Source: Acanthacorydalis orientalis (lineage: Eukaryota; Arthropoda; Insecta; Megaloptera; Corydalidae). From it: a DNA stretch of 64,000 bases. The DNA is taken from NCBI GenBank assembly GCA_034766995.1, contig CM068323.1, forward strand, positions 2,287,752 through 2,351,751, read 5' to 3'. The translations under genes were made by a program, and so were the position numbers. The notes beneath the pieces were generated by a model. It had not been told where the DNA came from. It did no database searches and was given only the letters and a program-made list of their open reading frames with translations. Each line of letters starts with the position of its first letter. Positions within the stretch are counted from its first letter, which is position 1. Below, piece by piece: positions 22,749 through 34,313 of the stretch.

Positions 22749-23544
22749 CGTAATAGAACAATTATTTAATGAGCGAATAAGACTCATTCCAAGTTCTGAA
22801 CTGTTTAATAATAATACTAATTTACTATTCGTTTGTTAACGTAAATAAAGCCACAGTGTAAGAACTATATTGTGACTATAATTTTAATAAAATTTACTTT
22901 ACATAAAGTGCAGGGTCTTACGAGGAATCCGTACACAAGATTCCCGTCCCCTGGACCAATACATCGATATGTCGCAAGTATAAACACAAACAATTAAACT
23001 TTCATTACGGAAAAAAGTGATTTAAATATACAAGTTTTCAAAAAGAGATCATGATGACGTAATAACGTCGATCGAAACCGTGCAAATTCGGACCGAATGT
23101 CTGCGAACAAATCATAAAAGAGATACAAAATGTGAACAATATATTCGATAAAGCCAATAAAGCCTAGCCTTGTAGGTTTTCTGATTCTGGAAGACTGCCG
23201 TGCCACCGTTCCGTGCTACGCTTCTAGCCAGAGCCACGACTCGTACTGGGCTGTGGGTCGCCGCTGTCATTGCCGCGTCTGTTGCACTCTTTGGACTTAA
23301 TGTGTTTAAAGCCGGGTATATCAACGATTTTATCTTTTTCCATTCAAGTCTCCGTGAGTTCCAAGAAGTCGGAGCGTGAAGTGAGTGAGTGGCTGCTCAA
23401 GTCCATGTTGTGTGCCACCAAACTTTAAGTGTTATACGTACACACTATGAAAGGCTTCATTTTTTCGTCATCACCGTCGTTGTCAGTAGTGTATTAATGG
23501 TATCCACAGAATTTTTCAACGTTCGTTGTTATCGTGTATAGTTG
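22749..23544. other. Intron sequence with a GC-richer patch
   Basis: 23130-23330 is richer in GC than its surroundings and open on the minus strand for 70 codons, but no motif is seen. Otherwise unassigned. Confidence 0.35.
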
Positions 23545-24526
23545 GCTTAAGCGGATACGTGAAACTGTTAATTTAACTCAACGTTGACACCTTTCTTTGC
23601 TTTACAAATTTAAAGCAGTTTGAGCACAATATGAATTGTTGAACGTCTTGATCTCAAAATTCCTGTTATAAGAATTTGAACATAGCTGCACTTGGCTATT
23701 TTAAATTATTTTGGAACTATATACGGTCACAAACTCCACAAACAGAACCTAACTTGTAGCCATAAAATGTCTTTTCAAAGTGCTCCGTCTCCAGAAGCCA
23801 ATGGGTTTTAAACGCTTAATATCTATTCTCAAACGTTACAACTGCTTCTGTTTCGTCGCATTCGATCGATTCTATTTCACTGTCAGCATCTATTCCCTGT
23901 GAACTTGCATCAGGCGTTGCAGCGTTCGCGTGACTGTTGTTCCCCTCAAATTTTCGACGCTGCCTCATCCTCATCATTCATTCTGTTGCTGTTATAGGGA
24001 CCTTTTGGATTCCTCATTTAATCTTCTTTCACTTTTAAACGTTTACAATACTTGTTTACATTCTTATTTTGAAGATATTTCGACATTTTTAAAATTTTAA
24101 AGAAAATTAGTTCAGTTTCAACAATTTATTAGTATATATCTTTTCAATTGCTTCCACTATTGTCACTGTTAGTATTTTATTTTATAGCACTTGTCCAGTT
24201 TTATAGCAGTCTGCCAAACGATACCTCACACAATATCCTAGACGCACGCACTCTTGAGCTACATTAATTTTTTTCGCGGCGAACCGATAATATTACACTA
24301 CAATTCGGCGACAATGTTGTGACGGCCTGTGACGTCGCGCGCTTAAGGTTAACATTGCGTGACATTCTTACATCTTTGCTCTATTAAACCATGTATTGCT
24401 TATTTGGATATGCGTTATAGTTTTAAAATTATAAAGATTCGTTGAATATACACAAAATCGTAACATCGACATTTGCATAGTTTCCACTCATATTAAACCT
24501 GCGGTGTATGACGCTTTCCGTCAAAA
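23545..24526 (-). mobile_element. Helentron-like fragment
   Basis: Aligns by eye with 47750-48762 (same terminus, rc ttttgacggaaagcgtcata). The minus strand keeps scraps of the CEVCD-type cysteine region seen in the better copy. The endonuclease part and the other terminus are absent or unrecognisable. It abuts an A-run that starts a mariner 3' fragment. Confidence 0.6.
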
Positions 24527-24851
24527 AAATAAATGAACTGGCTTATGAAGCCTTATCTCACCCATCTTATTCTCGGGGCCAGTCTCCGACAGATTATCAT
24601 TTTTTTAAACATTTGAGTGATTTCGTATGAGAGAATATTTTCAAACGTCAAGCTCAGATCAAAGCACTTTCGATAAATTCGTTAATTCTAGGACTCCAGA
24701 ATTCTATCTTGTAGGAATAAGCAAACTTGTTTCCCGTTGGGAGAGATGTGTGTAGGGCAATGATGATTATTTTGATTAATGAATATAATTTTTAACTGAT
24801 ATATGTGTCTTTATACTCGATACATAAAAACCGCATTTATTTTTGTACCAA
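24527..24851 (+). pseudogene. Mariner 3' fragment, second family
   Basis: Closely matches 22400-22748, ending with the terminus cgcatttatttttgtaccaa. Only the C-terminal coding relic is present. Confidence 0.7.
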
Positions 24852-25226
24852 CCAGTACAATAATTTATTTCATTTTATTTATTTTTATCAGTATTTATAT
24901 TCATTTACTATTAATAATTGGTCGAAAAATAAATAAATTAGATACAGTTCACAAATAAGTATGCCTTATTTGTTAATTGTAACGGGTGCCCAAACAACAG
25001 CACATAGTTGCAACAAAAATTAAATAATATGAATTGTGTTGACTCTAATTCAAAAAATGTTTAATTTCTCATACAATGTAAGTGTCAATCAAGTAACGAA
25101 AATCATATTTAATACCGAATTTATTATTTAAATATAATCACGAAATTATATTGAAAAAAATAAACATTTTTTAAACGGTACGCACACCGACTCCGTTATT
25201 CAAACTACAAATGTTTATATTTCACA

Positions 25227-25720
25227 CAAGGAGATTATAATAAGGAGAACGAACTTCGGTGTTTGGAGGCATCGAAAAGTGTCGTACGAGTTTCATCCAA
25301 GGGACATGCGCAGAACGCCACTGCGCATAGAAAAATACGTGACAGAAGTATTCTAACCTGAAAGTTCTCATTGTCTCGTTGACGTTCATTTTGTTAGTAC
25401 ATGTCTGTGCGCAAAAAAATGACCAAAACTTGTTGCATTAAAGGGTGTGTAGGAAAAGAAGGAAAGCAATGATTTCTGTTCCATCGGTAACAATCGGTCA
25501 ACAAATTGTAACAAATCGGTAACAATAAATAAGTTGACACTAATCGCCTCTTTTCACAATCAGCTGTTCTTAGCAGATATTGTGATACTGAGAATTGTGC
25601 GCATCGGCCTTTGCGCAAGTCCTTTCACCGACATTAGCGCCGCCATTAGACTTCCAGTTTTCGTGAATTGATTACAATAGGCAATCGACAGAGTTAGTTC
25701 TCCTTCTTATAGGCTCCTTG
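25227..25720 (+). mobile_element. P-superfamily MITE with 8-bp target duplication
   Basis: 494 bp bounded by imperfect inverted termini (caaggagattataataagga and, inverted, caaggagcctataagaagga). The flanks are the same 8 bases, atttcaca (25219-25226 and 25721-25728). Eight-base duplications are the rule for P-type elements. Inside, from 25400, a frame reads MSVRKKMTKTCCIKGC, resembling the CxxC start of a THAP zinc finger, with FLFHR after an in-frame stop. It is non-autonomous. Confidence 0.8.
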
Positions 25721-25840
25721 ATTTCACACAACAGCACTATCTATTCCCATCGTGCGCAGCTAGCATCACGTTCCTCTCCCTCCTTTCATGTTTCCGTAAC
25801 AAACATTTTTAACACATAACCTTACTTTATTTATGTTTAG

Positions 25841-25985
25841 ATCGTGAATTCTACGGCAGTAGCGTCTCCGTTCAGCTACGATCCACGATTCGGATTCTCT
25901 GTTGAAAATTTCGCTGATGGTCAATACGTTTGTATGGCAATCGGCAACACGCGAGGCATGGTTATGGTCAATGTTAAGACGAGAG
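25841..25985 (+). CDS. Receptor exon 3 (C-half of Ig2), GC donor
   Basis: The acceptor gtttag ends at 25840. Phase 0 in, phase 1 out. It encodes PFSYDPRFGFSVENFADGQY then VCMAIGNTRGMVMVNVK. The YDPRxGF motif followed by GxYxC is characteristic of the second Ig domain of PDGF/VEGF receptors, making this the best single piece of family evidence. The donor is gag|gcaagt: a GC rather than GT intron start, in the otherwise ideal context that GC-AG introns show. It joins exon 4 in frame across a 4.2-kb intron filled with transposons. Confidence 0.82.
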
Positions 25986-26013
25986 GCAAGTTTTACATCC
26001 TATTACCATAGAT

Positions 26014-26205
26014 AAAAGGCTCTCTGAATGACAAGGTACGGGTTAAAAATCTATGGCATAAAAACGATAGGTTGAAGGGAACTCATACTGGCACAACCAG
26101 ATGGCACTGTTCGCGAGATATTCATGCGGGAGATTTAAATACTTGAAATTTGAATATTAGCGGTGGTATATACGTTTCCATTCAAAAATATGCATCATAA
26201 TGCAA
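26014..26205 (-). mobile_element. P-type relic, right-end fragment
   Basis: Matches 1965-2127 (inverted) and 61090-61280: gttaaaaatctatggcataa, gagatttaaatacttgaa, ggtatatacgtttccattca. No coding part. Confidence 0.65.
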
Positions 26206-26217
26206 AAATTGCATCAT

Positions 26218-26740
26218 GATACATATTGACATTTTATACACATGATAACTAATCACTTATATAAAAGATTATTTAATAATAGTTTTACAAGTTTAAAATA
26301 TTAGGAGAGTCGAAATGTTTTAATCTATTTCATAGAGCTCTAGTGCAATTACTTAAGATTTTAATAAATTCTCGCCTTTTTGCGTTTTTCAAGAGTTTGC
26401 ATTGAAGTCTATGACAAGTCATACGTCATGATTTATATATGTATATAACCTCGCAAAACAGAAAAACACAAAGACGACATCTGCTACCAAAAACCTCACA
26501 CCTACTTTTTAGACAACTCAATACAGTTACGAAGTGGAATGACTGTATATAATTTCATATAATTTTGAGCATAGAAACCACTTTAGAGTGTCATCATAAT
26601 CGACAGTTTTATTAAAAGTACGGGGTATGTTTCTAAAGCAATATCCGTTTGGAATTACCGCCGATTAAACATGAACGTTAAGATCGCGCACGCGCAATAG
26701 CTTTATTTAGTTCATGACCTAGCGATCAGTATTCAGTCAG
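26218..26740 (+). repeat. Interspersed repeat R1, copy 1
   Basis: About 520 bp. Its inverted counterpart lies at 46032-47264, where a MITE interrupts it. Shared segments include the block before gccattcgcgtgcgc-like gcgcacgcgcaatagc at 26682-26698. Non-coding; family unknown. Confidence 0.7.
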
Positions 26741-26756
26741 ATTGGTAATCACTATC

Positions 26757-26797
26757 AGATTGGTAGGTAGTGACTTCGACACTACCTACCAATTTTT
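26757..26797. repeat. Perfect hairpin
   Basis: ttggtaggtagtg is followed after a 6-base loop by its exact complement. The same 13 bases occur once at about 47266, at the edge of repeat R1 copy 2. Confidence 0.85.
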
Positions 26798-26907
26798 TTG
26801 AACACTTGTCTCCAAATTCTTTTTCCGCCATTTATACGTATCAACTAAGACACTTCATTTTTGGCGTAAAATTCAATACAAAACTTGTTGCTCGATAAAA
26901 TAATGTG

Positions 26908-27688
26908 CGAGGTCAGACAATTAAGTAATGCGACAAAATTCAAAAATCGAGTATATTTAAAAATTAAGGTCATCGCTGCGATCCCCTTCAAATTAGTCCC
27001 CTCCCGCATCTATATACTTATTCCAGCGAGTTTTCCAGTTTTCGTAACAATTCTGGAACACTTCTTGTGGGACCTCTCCGAGTACCCTCGTCTCAGATTC
27101 TTGGATATCTTCAACGGAGTCAAAATGTCGACCTTTGACGATGCAGAACCCAAGTCTTCGCGATCTCTGGACGCACTCTGAGCACCCTTTTTCGTAATTT
27201 TTCGAGCACATTGCGGTAGAATACTTGATTTACGGTTTGTCCAGGTGGTACGAACTCTTTGTGAACCACCCCTTTGCTGTCGAAGAAGCAAATCAACATG
27301 GTTTTCACTTTGGACTTGCTCATTCTCGCCTTCTTTCGCCTTGGTGCTCCAGGGGACAGCCACTGTTGGCTTTGTCGTTTAGTTTCGGGGTCATATTGAA
27401 AGAACCAACTTTCATCACCAGTAATAACTCGATCGAGAAGAGTAGGATCACTTTCAACCTGCTCGAGACAATCTTGAGCGATGTTCATTCGGTGGGCTTC
27501 GTGACATGCACTACTCGCGCGTTGTTACAAAACACTAAACAGCTGGCGAAGAAATGATCGTACGAGGGTGTTCAAGGTCTCAATCGAGAGAGTAGAGATC
27601 TGCTATTACGGTGGCGGAGTTACAGGTTCGCAGTGTTACCACAGGCCGAGAAAAAAAATCGGTCGCATTACTTAATTGTCGAACCTTG
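26908..27688 (-). mobile_element. Mariner copy 4, doubly deleted
   Basis: Inverted termini present; TA only on the right. Besides lacking the DNA-binding region it has lost about 140 bp in the catalytic domain: the sequence passes from the KGRHF codons straight to the VLH codons, removing the second and third Asp. The N-terminal junction (RMNIAQDC) differs slightly from that of copies 3 and 5. Confidence 0.9.
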
Positions 27689-28046
27689 TATAGTGAAATT
27701 CGTCGAATACACCAATTACTATTCTACAAACACATCACCTGTTCACGAATCGTTCGAGAGATCTTAATGATTTTCGATATAGATCACAGTGGAAGGACAA
27801 CCAACATTACAGTTATTATCATTAATTATTTAGTTAGCGTTTAAAGAATTTTAACGCTGTGTTTGAGCGGTTTTTTTAAATGGAAATTCCCTGAAAGTTT
27901 TGTTCAGAGTAGTATATGATTTTCTCGATTCGCTTAACACTAAACCTACCGACACTTCTTGTATATCTATTCCTACCGTCCCCGGTCAAAACAACCGGTG
28001 ATTAAGAAAGTCATTGTTTTTATGATTGAACGTAGATAATAGTTAA

Positions 28047-28760
28047 GGGGACCCGGTGGTCTAGCGGCCTAAAATTTAAGCTACTTTAAAATTTTTTTTT
28101 CTATATGAGGGTAATGAATAATGCTTTCAAATTTTTTTACACTTATTTTATTACTAATAAACTAAACAAAAATTAAAATAAAGACAAAAAAAAAAAATTT
28201 TTTTAAATTAGAAAAATGATGCTGAAGTCTCCCTCTCTAAAAAAATGGAATTGCATGGTGAATGATGATTTATCTCTCCCTCTGATCTGAAATAAAATAA
28301 TTGACGAATTTTTAATTAGTATACGTATAGCTATCGCAGGAAGTAGAATAAAAAAAAAAAATTGACAAAATGGCGCGTAGTCAAAAGTACCAGTTTGAAA
28401 ACGACCAGTATTTTTGAATGTTTTGTTAATAAAAAAAATATAAATATTTTACGGAAACTATTAGTTTTAACAATTAAAACTAATAGTTTTTAAAAAATTT
28501 AACATATTAAAATTTCAGACAAATCGGTCAAGTAGTTTTTTTTTCTGGCCCCCGCAAGACGAAAAAAATTAGTTTCGAGATAAACGCGTTTAAAGTTTCA
28601 AGCTTACCACTTATTCTTCTACCTACCTGACCTTCTAATGGGCTGTAGATCCTGAAATACTCTGAATTTCGTCATCAAATTTTAACAGTATATTTTTAAG
28701 ATACTATACTTTCGAACAAAAAAAACCGATTCTTCGAAAATTCTAGACCACCGGGTCCCC
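28047..28760. mobile_element. TTAA-flanked MITE, copy 2
   Basis: 714 bp between TTAA 28043-28046 and 28761-28764, with the same 18-base inverted termini as copy 1. An internal short palindrome (aaactattagttttaac with its complement, about 28454-28488) is shared with copy 3 but not copy 1. Confidence 0.9.
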
Positions 28761-28929
28761 TTAATTTATTACTGAACTATATAAAATGAACAACTGTCAT
28801 AGAATGGTGACCCAAATTTATTTTTATATAATTTCAATTAAAAATTTGAAAAGAGAAAGAAATGAACGTTATTTATATAGTTCATAGTCCCATACACGAT
28901 TAATATAGGTATAATAATTATATATATCT

Positions 28930-29930
28930 TATTCAGCTTCACTGCAGTTTTTACAAATTATTTTGTTCTCAAATGTACATTGGCCGCACACATATTTTAC
29001 GTATCTCGAACAAATTTTTGTAGTTTTGTAATCTGTACAATATTTTACTTGTCAAATTTTTCGTGCGTAGGAATCCACAGTTGTTGATGGTTTTGGTACA
29101 TTTTTTCCCCGCGATTCTTGATACGCAGCGCCAAGTTCTGTAGCTAACTGAAATAAATATTCCTGCCTTGATTTTTTTTCACCCGTTGTTTCTTTATACA
29201 GAACCCAGGCATTTATTCTAGCTAGGTCCAGAATATTGAAAAACACCTGGAGGGGCCACCTACAAGATTTCGACTTCACACTGTATTTCCTTGCCATTTG
29301 GTCCGCCATGTCTACACCAAATTTTGTATCATTATAAAATCTAATCGTTTCCTGTATACGTTTGTTACTTCTTTATATTTCTATTGATTTATACATGGAA
29401 CATAGTACAAGCACTTTTTTTGTTAGTTTGCTCTTATACACTGTAAGAGAAATATGATTTTATTTTTACAGTTTGTTTGAAAACAGTGTAATTTTGTCTT
29501 TCCGTTGTTTGGATAATTTGGGCAATTCTCATTTTTTCCACGGATTGTTCCAACAATGGTAGTCTTTTTTGCAAGTAGCTTTGTGGCCAGTGAAACACTC
29601 GTAAGAAAATTATCTGTTGTTACGTTCCTACCGCATCCTGTGAATGGTCCCATCAGCTTTAGAACAACGAACTCTCCAAGTGGAATTGAATATTCTCTTC
29701 TCTCATCCTTTCCCAAATAAGGAAATCCATTTATTACATACTTGCTATTGACGTCACACGCTAACCAGAATTTTATACCAAACTTATCTGGTTTCTTCGG
29801 CATATACTGTGTAAATCTACACCTAGTCTTCGATGAAAACAACTGCTCATCACCAGTAATGTACGCACCTGGTTTATAATAATTTTGAGAAACAACCTTG
29901 AGATAACCTTTAGTATTTACTGATTGTATA
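28930..29930 (-). pseudogene. piggyBac (PGBD-like) transposase C-half
   Basis: Read on the minus strand: FSSKTRCRFTQYMPKKPDKF, then GIKFWLACDVN (catalytic Asp region), GRNVTTDNFLTSVSLATKL (another catalytic Asp) and TTIVGTIRGK. A frameshift follows. MADQMARKYSVKSKSCRWPL and FFNILDLARINAWVLYKE mark the end of the catalytic domain. Near 28940-29040 a Cys-rich tail (CGQCTFENKIICKNC) matches the C-terminal zinc-binding domain that recognises the element ends. Frameshifts and the lost N-half make it inactive. It complements the N-half at 10267-10871. Confidence 0.85.
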
Positions 29931-30214
29931 GATTTATAAGAGTAAATAAAATATTTTCTCGACCGGTCTAATAGACCAGCCGCGTTAGGTAGGACAAACT
30001 ACTATATTTCTTAGAAAAAAGAAAAAAAGTAGAAGTGAATACTGAAGTATATATTGTATGCATATTTTAAGAAAAGTCCTAAAATTTGACAGCGATATGA
30101 TAACGTTTATATATGTGTAAGTTGTACAAAAGTTTGAAAAATGTCGATTTGTCCGGTAGTGGTAGGTTTAATGTTAAAACAGTAACAAACAAAACCGGAT
30201 TTATTTGCTTACAG

Positions 30215-30366
30215 GTAGGCCGTTCATGCGCATAAATACAGACAAAAAGGTTTACAAACCCAATGAACCAGTGTTGTTCGAGTGCCATATAATCACGAAA
30301 TGGGTTACATGTGGATATTTAGAAGTGACTTGGATTGAGTACAATAATTCTAACAAATCGATACCG
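30215..30366 (+). CDS. Receptor exon 4 (N-half of Ig3)
   Basis: The acceptor cttacag ends at 30214 and the donor is ccg|gtacgt. Phase 1 in, phase 0 out. It encodes MRINTDKKVYKPNEPVLFEC followed by CGYLEVTWIEYNNSNKSIP. That gives a strand B Cys and a strand C Trp in the expected order. The acceptor lies 38 bp right of the piggyBac right flank, so the insertion narrowly missed the splice site. Confidence 0.8.
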
Positions 30367-31184
30367 GTACGTAGACACTTTATTACAATTTTAAATTTCT
30401 CATTCGATTAAACGATTCTAGTTGTATGATCGCCCTCAATCGACAGTGGTTCGAAAATTACACAAAACAAGACTTTCGTATTTTACCTACGATGTCGTTT
30501 CATTAATTATGAACCCATTGTCCGTCTATTAATAAAAGAATTTTGACCATCAGTACACTCCCTGCTCGTATTTAAATAACGTTTTTGTTCTAAATCTAAT
30601 TGCGCTTGTGTTTGCTATAAAAAGTTTATCTCATATTGCATTAAAACGTCGAAAAGAACGTTAAATTGATTGGAAAAGACCAATTTCGTTTACGAAAGCG
30701 AGGCATTGATCTGCGGTGTCAAATTCGTTACCGGTGACATCGCTGATTTCATCAAATATGACAAGCCGATTCCTGATCTCTACGTAAAGAACACAGTCCG
30801 TTTAAATATGTGTGTGTAATGTGTGAAACTCGGGTGTGTGTGTCTTGTATGACCGATTCCGAGTCTTGTGAGAACGACCTGTTCTCTAGAATTTCTAGGC
30901 ACTAGCTGACGGAGGTCAGCTAGTCACTTCTTTGCGGTCACCATCATCAAGTCTCGTTGCTAAGCGTCAAACACGTGACGCATTAATAGTTCAGACACAT
31001 TTACTTGACAAGCCATCCAACGAAAAACGGCAGTTTCGTCCCGTAAACTAATCGTTTTTAAACATTTTCAATTCTTCAGTCTGAAAACCGATCAAGAGTC
31101 GAAGTGATCGGGCTTTTCGCTCATACCTGTGTCTAAACGTGAGTTGATCCTCAGATTTGGTCACCGGTGCGCAATGCACCGGCA
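30367..31184. other. Intron sequence with an orphan open frame
   Basis: No repeat recognised. A frame at 30670-30783 (FVYESEALICGVKF...) has a plausible donor after it but no good acceptor; see findings. A tg-rich run lies near 30808-30842. Confidence 0.35.
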
Positions 31185-31640
31185 TCTAAGCGGATGTCAA
31201 CGTGGTGGATATTATCGATGAATGACCTATGGAACGAAAAGATAACAGTGCGATCGGTTCGAACCGATGTTTGAATGGACTTTGATGATATTCAAGCTGT
31301 TCTTGCTCTTCAAGCTTTGTTCGAAATTCCTCAATGTGGTTTCCATACCAGATCCGAGTGTTTTCGAAAAGTAACATCTATTTGGGTTGGAGAATAAGTA
31401 AAAATGGACACAGGTCGACTTCTGTGGACTAAACTTGCAACCGTTCTCTGTTGCTCAGGCTTAAAGTCAATAATGGTGAGTTGTGGCTGCGTTTTAGCGA
31501 TGCTACTCGATCGACAGTGGATCTCGAGATCATCGACGTACAGGCGAACCTGCACGAAAGCATGGATGTTCTGTACGATTCCACTAATTAAATATAGTGA
31601 CACTCAGCATAGGTCCAGGTGAACTGTATTTAGCGTTTTT
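31185..31640 (-). pseudogene. Non-LTR retrotransposon (Jockey-like) RT relic
   Basis: Minus-strand frames read VRLYVDDLEIHCRSSSIAKT, containing the YxDD-type catalytic motif, then FSPT-like and SDLVWKPHIEE blocks typical of LINE reverse transcriptases (the KxTWKPHI block). Frameshifts between them; no 5' or 3' end found. Confidence 0.7.
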
Positions 31641-31852
31641 TTAATGCGTTAAACACTTCTGTGTAGTTGAAACAAGTATTATAGTCCCCGGTGCTATCAT
31701 CTAAGTAGATGATCTTTTCCCATTCATGTTGTAAATCTGGAAGTACGAAATTTTCAGCAAAGAAATTTGCAATCCTTTACTAGACAGATATATTTAAGAA
31801 ATACTCATTATTGATCAATTTCTTAGACCTGATCGACTATTGATATTTTTAG

Positions 31853-31994
31853 ATCGAACGAAATAATTTCAGCGACTTAAAATCCAATCAAGTTATATTG
31901 TTGAATACGACCGCTAAGCAGTCTGCAACCGTTACGTGCAAAGCAGTAAACAAATATGGATCCCAAACAAAAGACAAGATGATATATGTATCAG
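31853..31994 (+). CDS. Receptor exon 5 (C-half of Ig3)
   Basis: The acceptor tttttag ends at 31852 and the donor is tcag|gtaaga. Phase 0 in, phase 1 out. It encodes IERNNFSDLKSNQVILLNTT then SATVTCKAVNKYGSQTKDKM, an I-set style strand F Cys followed by KAxNxYGxxT. With exon 4 it makes one complete Ig domain. Confidence 0.8.
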
Positions 31995-33039
31995 GTAAGA
32001 ATCGTTGCTAGTTTTGAATATTTATTGCTGTTACTAGGGAGCTTCGCCCTCTGCTCTTCGCTCTCACCAACCGCTGAGTTGGAGGAATTTAGTCCCACTC
32101 GCTAACACAGACTTCCCCCTAACAAATAACATAAATTAACAAATCATACACACAAATAATCCGCGTAAAATCTTTATTGGAAAAGTTTATAAAAATTAAC
32201 ATAAAAGAATACAATGTTAAAATGTCTACCAATTTTTTTACTCTAAAGCTTCAGTGAATACATTTTGAATAATTTTCTTTATCAATTTTACACTGAAATC
32301 GTATATAATGTAACTGATATCAACCAATCAGAACAGAGATCGCGTGAGTGATATCAATTAATCAGGAAACAAATAAAAATAGAGACCGAACCATTTTTGT
32401 TTTTAGTAATAGAGAGATGTTATATCTCCGTAGAAGTCGTCAGTATGTTCAACTGGCTCTTTCTTTCCCTCATGTTACTCTTCTATTCCAAATCCGAATA
32501 TAAGATTCTCTATTATTAAAGAACAGTTTTATAGAAAATATGAAGCCATACTTCTTCAGATTATTCTAATACTATTTATTTGAAGAAATGCGGTGTAAAT
32601 ATAGATAGGTTCTGGAAACACAGTACCGTTATATTTGTTTCGTACCTGCCTACCTGATTTTAAAATTATTTTTCATTTCCTTGACTATTCTTTCTTTCTA
32701 TTTTTCCATTATCGCTTTCGTTTTGGGTATTCCTCATATGGATAAAATGTCATTACTTTTAAGCAGTATTTTGATGTATTTAATATTATTTTATATTCGG
32801 GTCGCGGACAGCGGGCTTCTCTTGCGCCTCGAGCCACCCCCCCCCCCTCCTCCCGGTGCACTGTCTTATTATCTCAAACAAATGCTCGAACAGTGCCGTC
32901 CGCTCTTCTCGACGCGTCGTTACCGCGTGTCGCAGGAATGAGCGAGTTCATAGTCATGAGTTAAAGGCATCCGTACCTCGCGCTTAACACCACTGAAGCG
33001 TGCTTCAGCGCTAGCACAACCAAGAATCTTTTTCTTGGC
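31995..33039. other. Intron sequence with a GC-rich island
   Basis: Most is unassigned AT-rich DNA. 32800-33015 is markedly GC- and CpG-richer, with a C run (32837-32846) and a gaagcgtgcttc palindrome (32995-33006). Confidence 0.5.
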
Positions 33040-33480
33040 CTTAATTATTATTTAATACATTTTATTGAAAAAAATATTTAAATAAAGATAAAACAACATT
33101 TTCTTGCAATTTTCTTTCGAAAAACGCTCTTTTTTAAATTTTCACAATTTTATTTCATAAAATGATTTTCTCTCGGTTTTTTCCCATTTTTAGCATTATT
33201 TTCCAAATATATTCATATATTAAAGTGTTCATGTTTGCAAAATAATGCAAGAAATTAAAAAAAAATCGTGAAAAAATCATTTTCTGAAATAAAATTGTAA
33301 AAATTTTAAAAAGAGCATTTTTCTAAAGAAAATTGCAAGAAAATGATATTTCATCTTTATTTAAATATTTTTTTTAATAAAATGCATTAAAAGCATTAAA
33401 TAGTTATTCAGGTGAAGAAAAAAAACTGCATGAATTGAGCGAGACTCGAACCTGACACGTTAGACACTTTAAGCCTCCGC
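33040..33480 (-). repeat. Foldback element, partial (copy D)
   Basis: Carries the centre and part of one arm of the foldback family, including the central inverted repeat around 33190-33245 and, near 33425-33472, the gagcgagactcgaacctgac module. Confidence 0.7.
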
Positions 33481-33774
33481 GTTTCGTACAGCTATCAAGT
33501 GTCTAAGTGTAAGTGTCGCTATAAAAAATAAAATTCCCGCGAAAAGACGCAAAACTGTTAGTGCAGTGAAACGATTTCTGTGCAGTGCGTTCCCTTCTTG
33601 TTCAGTCCAGTGCATAATAGACACACTAAAACACACTAACACATTAAAACATATACATTTATACTCCTTGTAAAAATGTAATGATCTGCTTAACAATAAA
33701 GTTGTCTTTTACTTTACTTTTTACTAGATTAAATCAGATTTTATTATAAGTATTATATCGAGTAATGTCCATGT
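33481..33774. other. Unassigned repeat-like sequence
   Basis: An acac-rich stretch and aataaagttg near 33697 look like an LTR or 3' end, but no partner was found. Confidence 0.3.
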
Positions 33775-34313
33775 AATTTTACAATAAAACTCCACTTGTG
33801 CTTCTTTTAGAACAATTTTCTGTCAAACCTAAACACAAAAGTCGCATCATTTAAAATGATGCTTCAGAAATTCATCACTTTAGATTCTGCATCAAGATTT
33901 TGTGCTACAATTCACATTGCTTGAATTAAAATGCGTGTGTCCTGCAATACAAATGTAATTACATATAATGAATGACCAAAAATTAAAGTTAATAAAATTA
34001 AAATGTAACTTGCCTGTTCTTCGTCCTTGGACAGTAAAATTATGCATCCCTCGAGACATTGCAAATGTAGCAATTACGATTTGCAAAATTAATCTTTAAT
34101 CTAAAATGATTTCACAACCTTATACAGCGTTTTGCTAAGATTGCAATTTTTCTTTGACCAATTACTGAGCATTTATAAATTTATATTCTATGCCAATAGT
34201 AAAATGATACACAAAATTATTTATAAATCGAACAACTAACGCTATTCATTCGGGTCCTGCAAGACTAAATAGTATGGTCGTATTTTCCTTTGTTATTTTG
34301 ACCGGCCTGACTG
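33775..34313 (-). mobile_element. P-type relic, left-end fragment
   Basis: On the minus strand it matches 75-480: terminus caggccggtcaaaataac, ttggtcaaagaaaaattg, and the intron-like gcaagtta...attgcag block. A possible short first exon reads MSRGMHNFTVQGRRTG. No transposase core. Confidence 0.65.

Larger units (their letters stand above)
27938..30173 (-). mobile_element. piggyBac element 3, 3' half, with nested MITE
   Basis: TTAA at 27934-27937 and 30174-30177, with termini cactaaacctacc and ggtaggtttaatg. Subterminal palindromic blocks lie near 27985 and 29965. The minus strand encodes the C-terminal half of a transposase; the N-terminal half is deleted. A TTAA MITE is nested at 28047-28760. 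Confidence 0.88.
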
